Shown here one piece after another: positions 28,092 through 36,250 of a stretch of DNA of 64,000 nucleotides. Under the pieces are notes generated by a model. That model was not told the origin of the DNA and made no database searches. It saw nothing but the letters and a program-made list of their open reading frames with translations. Made by a program: the position numbers and the translations under genes. Origin of the DNA: Gammaproteobacteria bacterium (GTDB lineage: Bacteria; Pseudomonadota; Gammaproteobacteria; Steroidobacterales; Steroidobacteraceae); assembly GCA_025358295.1 (NCBI GenBank), contig JANYJY010000074.1, positions 16,006 through 80,005 on the forward strand, read 5' to 3'. Position 1 is the first letter of the stretch; each line of letters starts with the position of its first letter.

Positions 28092-29891
28092 TCAAGCCGC
28101 GCGTGTGAATCCATCTGCACTCCACGCCTCGCTTCCGGCACCGTGGTGTGTAAAGAAAAGGCCGCCCGGATCGTATTTCAATTTGACCGCCAACAGCTTG
28201 GGGTAATTCGCTCCCCAGAATGCACGCTGCCAATGTTTTTCGAAGAAGTTGCTCTCCGCAACATAGGACGCGAACTCCGGCACGACCTTACGCAACTCGG
28301 CCATGGCTCGATGAATCCCGGCGGCATCGGCGTGCGCCTCGCTTACATTCGGTTCATGGCCTGCGATCCCAGGATACGCAGGGGGTTCTTCGGCAGCGAT
28401 AATGGCTAGTGCAAATGCGCCAAGAACGGCCGGATTCGTTGCGGTGTTCCTCGCCGCCTCGATGATGCTCGGCGGGGCGCCGGCCAGCCCCTTGTTCACA
28501 TGCAGGGATACCTGCCACTGCGTCGCAGCGGCATACAGGACATCCGCGAACTCCTGTAGTTTGGCCCCATCCAATAGGTTCGACGGCAGCCAGACAGAAT
28601 CATAGCCATGCAACACCTGGCCGCACTGGCCGCCATCCCCCGCCCAATACATATTGCCCGCAGCTGCGCCCGGACGATCGTCGAACTTGACGATGCCGGG
28701 AATCTGTTTCAGGAAATCGGTATTCCAGAGCTTGCGCGCGGGAAAGGCCTCGATGCTGGGCGCCGAGACAAACGAATAATCATTCGGTGAATTCGCGATA
28801 TCGTCGAAAAAGCCCTTCCAAACACCGGCCGCCGCCTCTCGATCCATGCCTTGAAAAACCATATCAATGGTGAGCACGCGCCTCGCTTTGAAGACGATTT
28901 GCTCACCCCAACTGGGATTGAGCAAATGGTCGCGATAAAAGGCCAGTACATTGCCGATCAGAGTCCGAAAGGCCGCATCTGAATTCGCGCGGATACTGAC
29001 ATTGACCCCGCCGACCGCAGCCGCCAACTCATGGGTTTCGAGGGTCAGCCGAGTAATCACACCGAGCGCGCCGCCCCCTCCGCCCTTGATGCCCCAGAAG
29101 AGGTCGGGATTCTCACGGGCATTGGCAATTCGAACCTGTCCGTCCGCGGTCACTATCTCTGCTTCAAGGAGGCTCGCGGCAGCGCTGCCGTAACGCTTCG
29201 AGAAGCTGCCGAATCCGCCGCTCTGCACAAGGCCTGCCACGCCCACGGTGGTACAGCCGCCGCCCTGCACATAGCGGCCATGGCGGGTCGTGACAGCGTC
29301 GTAGACCTGCATCCAAATTGCTCCCGCCTGCACCGACACAGCAGGCCGTGCATTCATGGATGTGCAGCCGACCGGAACGAATGACGCATGCACCGTGATG
29401 GCATTCATTCGCCGAGTCCAGACCAATAATGAATCGGCCGCATTCGACGTACCCTGATAGCTGTGACCGCCCCCCTTAACGACCAGCCGCAGATTTCTCT
29501 GCCGCGCAAAATTCACCGCCGCGACGACGTCGGCCGTATTGTTCGCGGCCACGGCGAAGACGCTCGGCGCGAAGGTCCAGGCATCGACCCAGCCCAGCGT
29601 CTGCGTGAGTCCCGGCTCCTCGCCGATGAAGTAAGGATTTCTCAAACTGTTGAACAGCGCCGCGCAGGCCGGACTCGCAGGCAGGTCCACGCAGTCGCGA
29701 AGCGGCGTACGCAGCGCCATCAATCTGCCGCCAACGGTTCGGTTGAGCGCGTCCCAATCCGACTTGCTCGGCCAAGCTCGGTCGCCCGGCCGAACGCGCC
29801 GTTGCAACGCCGCCGTCACCCCTTTAACGCTGACGGAGACCAGCGGAAGCGACATCAGCATTTGCAGCAGGCTTCTACGTTTCATAAACAT
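28092..29891 (-). CDS. FAD-linked oxidase with BBE domain, Tat-type N-terminus
   Basis: Flavoprotein of 599 residues. The start KRRSLLQMLMSLPLVSVSV resembles a Tat leader. The PCMH FAD-binding domain contains KGGGHSYQGTSNAADSLLVW, YVQGGGCTTVGVAGLVQSGG and FWGIKGGGGGALGV. The C-terminal BBE (berberine-bridge-like) motif is FWGANYPKLLAVKLKYDPGGLF. Such enzymes oxidise alcohols, sugars or amines and are often bicovalently flavinylated (His of GGHSYQG; the second Cys site is not obvious here). The substrate is unknown. It lies 17 bases after the regulator gene, so they are probably co-transcribed. Confidence 0.87.
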   Translation of the reverse strand: MFMKRRSLLQMLMSLPLVSVSVKGVTAALQRRVRPGDRAWPSKSDWDALNRTVGGRLMALRTPLRDCVDLPASPACAALFNSLRNPYFIGEEPGLTQTLGWVDAWTFAPSVFAVAANNTADVVAAVNFARQRNLRLVVKGGGHSYQGTSNAADSLLVWTRRMNAITVHASFVPVGCTSMNARPAVSVQAGAIWMQVYDAVTTRHGRYVQGGGCTTVGVAGLVQSGGFGSFSKRYGSAAASLLEAEIVTADGQVRIANARENPDLFWGIKGGGGGALGVITRLTLETHELAAAVGGVNVSIRANSDAAFRTLIGNVLAFYRDHLLNPSWGEQIVFKARRVLTIDMVFQGMDREAAAGVWKGFFDDIANSPNDYSFVSAPSIEAFPARKLWNTDFLKQIPGIVKFDDRPGAAAGNMYWAGDGGQCGQVLHGYDSVWLPSNLLDGAKLQEFADVLYAAATQWQVSLHVNKGLAGAPPSIIEAARNTATNPAVLGAFALAIIAAEEPPAYPGIAGHEPNVSEAHADAAGIHRAMAELRKVVPEFASYVAESNFFEKHWQRAFWGANYPKLLAVKLKYDPGGLFFTHHGAGSEAWSADGFTRAA

Positions 29892-29908
29892 AATGAATGG
29901 CCCCGCGG

Positions 29909-31351
29909 CTAGCCTTCTTCATCCGAGCCCTTGAAATCTTCGGGATGCAATCGATAACGCGCAAGAAGTTTGTAGAAATCCGTGCGGCTGCGCTTGGCGA
30001 GCCTGGCCGCCTGAGTCACGTTGCCGGCGGTGCGCTGCAGATTGTCCGCCAGATAGTCGCGAGAGAACTTGTCTCGAGCCTCGTTATACCCCGGAATTTT
30101 CGTGGGATCCGAACTCAAGGGCTTCGGCACGAACAACGCCGCTGCGGTTTCGCCGTGCGAGAGAGCCATATTGCGCTTCACTAGATCGAATAGCTGCCGG
30201 ACGTTCTCCGGCCAATCCGTTGTCGCCAGAAGCTCAATGGCCTTTGGCGTATAAATCGGCCGCTGACCGCCGGGTTCATGGGCTTGCTCGAGAAAATGCG
30301 ATATCAGCAGCGGAATGTCCTCGCTGCGGCGGCCCAACGGCGGGGTATCCAGCGGCAGAACATTGATTTGGTCGTACAAGGCTTTGAGAAACGCACCAGT
30401 CTCCGCCAGCGCCTTGAGATCGCGGGAAGTAGTGCAGATCAGCCGCACATCGCTGCGCTCCCCGCGCGCGCTTTCTCCCGACATGACTTGGCCATTGGCC
30501 AACGATGTGGCGAGCTTGGCCTGTATGGCCTTCGGCAGTTTGTCAATTTCATCGAGTAGCAAGGTGCCGCCCCGCGCCAATTGCAAGGTCACGTTCCTCA
30601 GCAACTGCTTGCCCTTCGACTCAGTCGATTTTTCGTCGAGCAGCACAGACGCCAGGGCACGATGATTCGAGCTGCGGCACGACATGGTCACAAATGGACT
30701 ATCGCGACGCACGCTTGCCGCATGAATGGCGCGCGCAAGGAGCTCCTTTCCCGTGCCATTTTCACCCGTCAACAATACCGGCACATCGCTGTTGGCGGCG
30801 CGATTGGCCGCTCCCAGACGCTTTTCCATGAGCTGACCGCGAGACGCCATATTCGCTCGCCAGTCACCATCGGCCTGCGCAAAGGTCGAGATGGCCAGAG
30901 CGCGTTCCACCTGCCCCAGCAACTCCTCCTTGCCCACGGGTTTCACCAGGTAACTGAAGGCGCCGCATTGCGTGGCTTGCACGGCCTCGGCGATGGTCCC
31001 GTGGGCGGTGAGGATGATCACGATGAGCTGCGGCCAGCGGCTCTTGAGTTCTTTCAGGAAGGCCAGGCCTTCCGTGTCCTTCATGCGCAGCTCAGTAATA
31101 ACGAGACTGGGACGCCACATCACACAGGCGTCCAAAGCCGCGCGCGCGCTGTCCACGGGCTCTACTGTGTATTTTGCCGCGCCCAGACGTACCGCCATGA
31201 CGCGGCATATCTCCGGGTCGCTGTCCGCGACCAGAATTCTCGCCTTGCGGCCCCCCGGGGGCGCATCGTGAAAACGAGTTTTGGACTCTTTGGGCTTGGG
31301 AATAATGCCGAACCCCAGCGAGGCCGTCGGAGTCGGCGGATAAGCCTTCAT
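29909..31351 (-). CDS. degenerate NtrC-type response regulator (GlrR/QseF-like)
   Basis: A 480-residue protein with receiver (36-150), AAA+ (170-400) and Fis-type HTH (about 435-468, GNVTQAARLAKRSRTDFYKLL) domains, laid out like the sigma-54 activator GlrR/QseF. Key residues are changed. The phospho-acceptor Asp is Glu87 (VITELRM). The GAFTGA loop that contacts sigma-54 is absent: residues 240-255 read EKSTESKGKQLLRNVT. The two arginine-finger positions are Leu and Gln (FLKALYDQIN). Walker A (GENGTGKE, 197-204) and Walker B (LLLDEID) remain. ATG 31351 follows GGGAGG; the longer frame has no such site. It probably regulates by DNA binding without sigma-54 activation (inference). Confidence 0.85.
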   Translation of the reverse strand: MKAYPPTPTASLGFGIIPKPKESKTRFHDAPPGGRKARILVADSDPEICRVMAVRLGAAKYTVEPVDSARAALDACVMWRPSLVITELRMKDTEGLAFLKELKSRWPQLIVIILTAHGTIAEAVQATQCGAFSYLVKPVGKEELLGQVERALAISTFAQADGDWRANMASRGQLMEKRLGAANRAANSDVPVLLTGENGTGKELLARAIHAASVRRDSPFVTMSCRSSNHRALASVLLDEKSTESKGKQLLRNVTLQLARGGTLLLDEIDKLPKAIQAKLATSLANGQVMSGESARGERSDVRLICTTSRDLKALAETGAFLKALYDQINVLPLDTPPLGRRSEDIPLLISHFLEQAHEPGGQRPIYTPKAIELLATTDWPENVRQLFDLVKRNMALSHGETAAALFVPKPLSSDPTKIPGYNEARDKFSRDYLADNLQRTAGNVTQAARLAKRSRTDFYKLLARYRLHPEDFKGSDEEG

Positions 31352-31593
31352 TCGTTCTACCCTCCCATGGTGCGCGATAAACCCATCGCGGCACGCAAAC
31401 GCCGCCAATTCATCAGTTTAACCGGAGCCTTAGGGCATCGGGAATGGGGTGCAACCGGAAACTCCGCCGCGGCACCCGGCTGAACTATAATGCGCATGTT
31501 TCGCGCCCGGATTGTGACGAATGTCAGGGGGCCGTCCGAAGCACTGTCATAATCAAATTGCAAGACCTTAGAACACTGCGGTACGCGATCAAC

Positions 31594-32427
31594 ATGGCCA
31601 TTACCATTTCCCGCCTTACTCCCGCCCTCGGCGCCGTTATCGAGGGGGTCACGCTCGCCGAGGAACTACCTCAAGACACTGTAGACCGCCTCGGTGAATT
31701 GCTGGTGGAGCACCAAGTCCTGTTCTTCCGCCGCCAGCCGATCACCCCTCAGCAGCAATGCCGGTTTGCTGCTTACTTCGGTGAACTCCACATCCATCCG
31801 ATCTATCCGGTGCTTCCTGAGCTGCCGCAGATTCTGGTACTCGATACTCACGGTGATTTTCTGCCCGACAACGACAATTGGCACACCGACGTGACGTTCA
31901 GCCCGACTCCACCGCTGGCAGGCATCTTGGCGGCCAAACAATTGCCCAGCGCGGGCGGGGACACACTCTGGTCGAACAACCGCGCTGCCTACGACGCCCT
32001 GTCCGATCCGATGAAGCGAATGCTGGACGGATTGACGGCTGAACATTCCGTAGTCAAATCCTTTCCGGCGGGCCGATGGGGAGAGGATCCCGCATTCAAG
32101 GAGCGATATGACCGTGCCGTGGCGAAACATCCGCCCGTCACTCACCCCGTGGTGCGCACACATCCGGTTTCGGGACGCAAAGGCCTGTTCGTCAATGACG
32201 GCTTCACGACCCGCATCCATGAACTCAAACCCACCGAGAGCGCCGCAGTGCTCAGCTTTTTATATGCGCACGCGGCGCGGCCTGAGTTTACGATTCGCTG
32301 GCAATGGCAGGTGGACGACCTCGCGTTCTGGGACAATCGCGTGACTCATCATTACGCGGTAGCAGACTATTTGCCCGAACGCCGCATCATGCACCGGGCA
32401 ACAGTCATCGGCGACCGGCCCTTTTAA
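31594..32427 (+). CDS. TauD/TfdA-family alpha-ketoglutarate-dependent dioxygenase
   Basis: Non-haem iron(II), 2-oxoglutarate-dependent dioxygenase of 277 residues. The start ITISRLTPALGAVIEGVTLAEEL is the typical TauD opening. The iron ligands are the HxD pair in NWHTDVTFSPTPP and the distal His of the HHYAVADY region, with the 2-oxoglutarate Arg in RRIMHRATVIGD. Likely substrates are taurine or another sulfonate, but no tauABC is nearby. ATG 31594 gives the family length; upstream in-frame codons are not conserved-looking. It diverges from the degenerate regulator. Confidence 0.88.
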   Translation: MAITISRLTPALGAVIEGVTLAEELPQDTVDRLGELLVEHQVLFFRRQPITPQQQCRFAAYFGELHIHPIYPVLPELPQILVLDTHGDFLPDNDNWHTDVTFSPTPPLAGILAAKQLPSAGGDTLWSNNRAAYDALSDPMKRMLDGLTAEHSVVKSFPAGRWGEDPAFKERYDRAVAKHPPVTHPVVRTHPVSGRKGLFVNDGFTTRIHELKPTESAAVLSFLYAHAARPEFTIRWQWQVDDLAFWDNRVTHHYAVADYLPERRIMHRATVIGDRPF

Positions 32428-32471
32428 GCTCGCCGTCGCGCATACACGGGCTGCCGTCCGGCTCGCGCCGA

Positions 32472-33911
32472 TTACAGCTCTTCATACCCGTGCGCTTCCG
32501 TGGCAAGCGTTGAAATGCCCCGCTTGCCGCCGAAGCAGACGCGCACGACGAACCCCAGCAGCAGAATGCCGAGGCTCATCACGCCGAATATGAGGGGCGT
32601 GCGCTGTTCCGGTATAAATGCCATCGCGAGAACGATGGCAAGCATGCCGGCGATCGCCACGTAGGTCAGATAGGGGTAGGCCCACATGCGCAAGCGGAGC
32701 CGCGCAGGATCCTCTCTTTCCAGCCGGGCGCGCAGGCGCAACTGGGAAATCGCTATGAGCACATAGACGAATATCGCCACGGTTCCGTACGAATTCACCA
32801 AGAACGCAAACACGGTGTTCGGCGACACGTATGACATGATCACGGCGCCGTAGCCGAATAAAGTTCCCAGCAGAATGGCCCGCCTCGGCACTCCGTTGCG
32901 ACTCAGCTTGGCCAGCCCTCGCGGAGCGTCACCGCGCCGAGTCAAGGCAAACAGCATTCTGGAGGATGCATAGAGGCCCGAATTCAACGCCGACAGGACT
33001 GCGGTGAGAACGACCCCGTTCATGATTTGCGCTGCGGCCGGAATCCCCATCGCCGCAAGCGCGCTGACATAGGGGGTCGCAATGGCAGCCGAATTCCAAG
33101 GCACCAGGCAAACCACCACTAGGATCGAACCCACATAAAAAATCAGCGAGCGCGTAATGACGGAGTTCGTCGCGCTGGCAACCGCCCTCGCCGGCTCAGC
33201 CGCCTCCGCCGCCGCAATGGTGACGATTTCAGCCCCGAAGTAGAAACCGGTGGCTGCCACGGCCCCCGTCAGCACCGGAAGTATGCCATTCGGGGCAAAA
33301 CCACCGTGCACCGTCAAGTTCGCAATGCTGGATGGAACGCCCGGCCAGAGGCCGAACACGTACACCCCCGCGACGAGTAAAAAAATAGCAATTGCCGCAA
33401 CCTTGATGGATGCGAACCAGAATTCAAATTCGCCGTACGATCGCACCGAGATCAGATTCGTCACGGTCAAAAACAGCATCACGACCAGGCTGATCAACCA
33501 AGCCGGCTCGTTCGGCAACCAGTAGCGGACCAATCCGGCACCGGCCACGGCCTCTAACGCGACAACGATGACCCAAAAGTACCAGTACATCCAACCAGTC
33601 AGAAAGCCGGCGAGATCGCCGAGAAGAGGGCGGTCGCTCCACGCCAGGCGAGCGTATTCATAGAACGAGCCGACCGCAGGCATCGCGACCGCCATTTCAC
33701 CAAGCATACGCATCACCAAGACGACTAACAGGCCGGTGATCACGAAGGATATGACGGCTGCCGGTCCTGCTGCCTTGATCACCACTCCGCTGCCGACAAA
33801 AAGCCCCGCACCGATGACACCGCCAAGGGCAATCATCATCATATGTCTCTGCTTCAGACTGTGACGCAGGCCGCTCGATGACCGAGCGACCTCCTCCGGT
33901 TCAGCGTTCAC
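32472..33911 (-). CDS. APC-superfamily amino acid permease (GABA/proline permease-like)
   Basis: Inner-membrane permease of 479 residues with about 12 TM helices. The first helix region LKQRHMMMIALGGVIGAGLFVGSG is the amino acid transporter (AAT) signature, and the GabP/ProY-type features FYEYARLAWS and GWMYWYFWVIVVALEAVAGA follow. The precise substrate (GABA, proline, aromatic or basic amino acid) cannot be fixed. It is convergent with the TauD gene, 44 bases apart. The 240 bases upstream of its start show no other gene. Confidence 0.9.
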   Translation of the reverse strand: MNAEPEEVARSSSGLRHSLKQRHMMMIALGGVIGAGLFVGSGVVIKAAGPAAVISFVITGLLVVLVMRMLGEMAVAMPAVGSFYEYARLAWSDRPLLGDLAGFLTGWMYWYFWVIVVALEAVAGAGLVRYWLPNEPAWLISLVVMLFLTVTNLISVRSYGEFEFWFASIKVAAIAIFLLVAGVYVFGLWPGVPSSIANLTVHGGFAPNGILPVLTGAVAATGFYFGAEIVTIAAAEAAEPARAVASATNSVITRSLIFYVGSILVVVCLVPWNSAAIATPYVSALAAMGIPAAAQIMNGVVLTAVLSALNSGLYASSRMLFALTRRGDAPRGLAKLSRNGVPRRAILLGTLFGYGAVIMSYVSPNTVFAFLVNSYGTVAIFVYVLIAISQLRLRARLEREDPARLRLRMWAYPYLTYVAIAGMLAIVLAMAFIPEQRTPLIFGVMSLGILLLGFVVRVCFGGKRGISTLATEAHGYEEL

Positions 33912-34151
33912 GACGTATCTCGGCAGCCCGCAGTGTATTGCTCACGAATATTCCCTGGAATTGACTGGTAAATGCACGGCAACAGCCATGCTCAACATGG
34001 TCCCGCCCGCAGCTTCGCATGGCCGTCGTCCCCGCGATAGTCACCTGCAGAGGCCGAGCACTTTGTCTTTTTGAGGTTTTGGTCTCGGTCCGACGGCGGG
34101 TTCGGCGCTACAGTCCGCGCGTCACCCCAAACCATTCTCGATGGTGCCACG

Positions 34152-34337
34152 ATGTACATGAAACTTGGGCAGCACTACGCGATTCGCGTCGACGATTTGA
34201 GGCCGATCCGCCGAACCGACGTCGAAGACGTTCTCGACGGCGACGATCTTCTGTATCTGCTCGAATCCAAAGGAAATAAGCTGGTGATTGCCGAAGCAGC
34301 CAGCGCCGGCATGGCGCCCCTGCGCAAGCGCGCCTAA
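34152..34337 (+). CDS. small protein, function unknown
   Basis: Predicted 61-residue protein MYMKLGQHYAIRVDDLRP..., mixed charged and hydrophobic, without signal peptide or membrane helix. No family is recognised. It lacks a strong ribosome site and stands alone between two divergently placed genes. A perfect inverted repeat begins 6 bases after its stop. It could be a spurious frame. Confidence 0.35.
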   Translation: MYMKLGQHYAIRVDDLRPIRRTDVEDVLDGDDLLYLLESKGNKLVIAEAASAGMAPLRKRA

Positions 34338-34342
34338 ACGAA

Positions 34343-34398
34343 AATCCGTCCCTCGATTGAAATTCCCGCTGCCAAGGCGCAGTATTTTGGGACGGATT
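34343..34398. repeat. 10-bp perfect inverted repeat with 36-base spacer
   Basis: AATCCGTCCC at 34343-34352 pairs with GGGACGGATT at 34389-34398. A second dyad AAGAAT-ACG-ATTCTT follows at 34416-34430, just before the next gene. They may form RNA structure or operator sites. Confidence 0.5.
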
Positions 34399-34451
34399 CA
34401 AGCCCGTAGTCATAAAAGAATACGATTCTTAGGATTGCGACAGGGGGACAT

Positions 34452-35231
34452 ATGAAAATCGCCACAGCACTGTTTGCGTTGGTACCGACGCTGGCATGGG
34501 CCGGACCTTTCGATGGCACCTGGGTCACCGACGTCAATACCATCACGGTCACCGGCACACCAGACTCCTACTTGGTCGCCGGCGGAATGTTCACGTGCGA
34601 TTCCTGCTATCCGGGCCTTAAAGTCAAGGCGGACGGCACCGATCACAAGGTGTCGGGACATGCCTATTACGACACCGCGGCCGTGAAAATTCTCGACGCG
34701 CAGCGCGTATCAATGACCACGCATGCGGCGGGCAAATTAATGGCCGAGCGAACGTTCACGGTTACGGCGGACGGAAAATCCATGACCGAGGAATTCGTCA
34801 CTTACGAGGGTGTGAAGCCCGCCAAGGGAAAGGTCGTCTACACCCGCGCCGCGAGCCCGCCCGCCGGCGCTCACACCCTGTCCGGATCCTGGCAGCAGCA
34901 GGCAGGCGGCAGCGCCTTTTCCGCCGATCTGCTGACAGCAACCTACGTGGAAACCCCAGACGGTCTCAAGATGAGTACACCCACCGGCCTGAGCTATGAG
35001 GCCAAATTCGACGGCAAGGAATATCCCACCGTCGGCGATATCGGCAAGACCATGGTGTCACTCAAGCGCATCAATGCACGAACGATTCAAGAAACTGACT
35101 CCCGTGACGGCAAGGTAACTGACATTGCAGTCTCCAAGGTGTCCGCCGACGGAAAAACCATGACCATTGTCGATGACGACAAGCTGCACGGCACCCATTC
35201 GACACAGACCGCCAATAAAAAGACCAATTAG
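34452..35231 (+). CDS. exported protein of unknown function
   Basis: Protein of 259 residues with a clear Sec signal peptide (MKIATALFALVPTLAWA, cut after AWA). The mature part is beta-rich with a GTWVTDVNTITVTGTPDSYLVAGGMFTCDSCYPG segment holding a CDSC pair, followed by repeated GKxMT-type strands; it looks like two similar halves (around 18-130 and 135-259). No family is recognised. GGGGGACAT immediately before ATG supports the start. It is likely periplasmic. Confidence 0.72.
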   Translation: MKIATALFALVPTLAWAGPFDGTWVTDVNTITVTGTPDSYLVAGGMFTCDSCYPGLKVKADGTDHKVSGHAYYDTAAVKILDAQRVSMTTHAAGKLMAERTFTVTADGKSMTEEFVTYEGVKPAKGKVVYTRAASPPAGAHTLSGSWQQQAGGSAFSADLLTATYVETPDGLKMSTPTGLSYEAKFDGKEYPTVGDIGKTMVSLKRINARTIQETDSRDGKVTDIAVSKVSADGKTMTIVDDDKLHGTHSTQTANKKTN

Positions 35232-35267
35232 CCCGCCTCGGGCAAGGGCAGGCGTGCAAGCCGTCGC

Positions 35268-35942
35268 CTAGTCATGTGTGACGCGACTGGGCGTCGCCAC
35301 GAGACGCGCATCCACGCGCCACGGCTCGCCGAAATAAATCAGCGTAACCTGCAGTCGATCGCCGTCCCGCTCGATCCAGCTGGGTAGAAACGCGCGTTTC
35401 CCACCCAAGCCCATGGCTTCGACGACGCACATCTCATCGCCGGCCGCCTGTGCAGTGATCCGCGATTTCCCAAAATCCCCACGCAACATGCACGCTTCGA
35501 GCGACAGTCATTGCGCCTGATCGAAGGCGGCCGCGTCCAGCGGCGCAGCATTCCCGGCACGACTCAACGTATAGGAAATCAGCGAGAGCGAGCGGTCGTA
35601 CTCTCTTGGCGAAATATTCATCGCCCAAACAGCATCGAGAGACGTGGCGGAGCCGGCTGACTCGGCCACGGCGGGGTCGACGTCCATGTGAATGCGCCAA
35701 AGTTCCCACTCCGCCTTTTGGGTCGGCTCGATCGTGATGGTCACATGCTGCGGCGGTCTGCCCGACGTTGCACTGCCCTGAGTCACCTGCTGGGTGTTCT
35801 CGTAGCGTCCTGCCAATAAGGCCCCAACATCAGAAATTGACATGACTGTGTCGATCTTCTGGTTGGCCTGCGCACTCATGCAGAACCCCAAGACCGCGAC
35901 AATCGACAACCTCATCACTATCGAGTATTTGAGCATGTTCAC
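35268..35942 (-). pseudogene. exported protein gene interrupted by an in-frame TGA
   Basis: Reading from GTG 35942 (GGAGG seven bases upstream), a signal peptide (LSIVAVLGFCMSAQA) is followed by about 120 residues ending at TGA 35510-35508. The same frame then stays open for another 79 codons to TGA/TAG at 35268. The sense codons across the stop (DQAQ-stop-LSLEACMLRGDF) read smoothly, so this looks like one gene of about 225 codons with a nonsense mutation. The layout (LLAGRYENTQQ ... CMLRGDFGKSRITAQAAGDEMCVVEA) faintly recalls CpeT/CpcT-like proteins, a weak guess. It may still make a shortened product. Confidence 0.6.
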
Positions 35943-36250
35943 GTGAAATCCTCCGTTTCCACTCTCAAGTGGAATTGTAGCACCGCACAATCCCTGCCTG
36001 ATGCCGCCAACAGTATTCGCAGTCGTGCTGCATCGCATATCCGCAGCCTTTGTCGGCTGCGGACGACGGGGATTTTCTTAAGATGACAATCATCGAATTG
36101 CGCGTAGCATCCGGTGCCGATGCCAACTCGTGGTTAGGCAGTTTGTGTGGATTGGTCATTTTGTGTACCCCTCATCGGAACTCGCGAGACGGATCGTACT
36201 CGAGACCGACGCGACGCATTCGATGCGATATGGACATTGGAGGATTCACA

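Noticed and set aside
30581..31483. 300-codon open frame opposite the degenerate regulator.
   Set aside because: Shadow frame; the minus-strand protein has intact Walker and HTH motifs.
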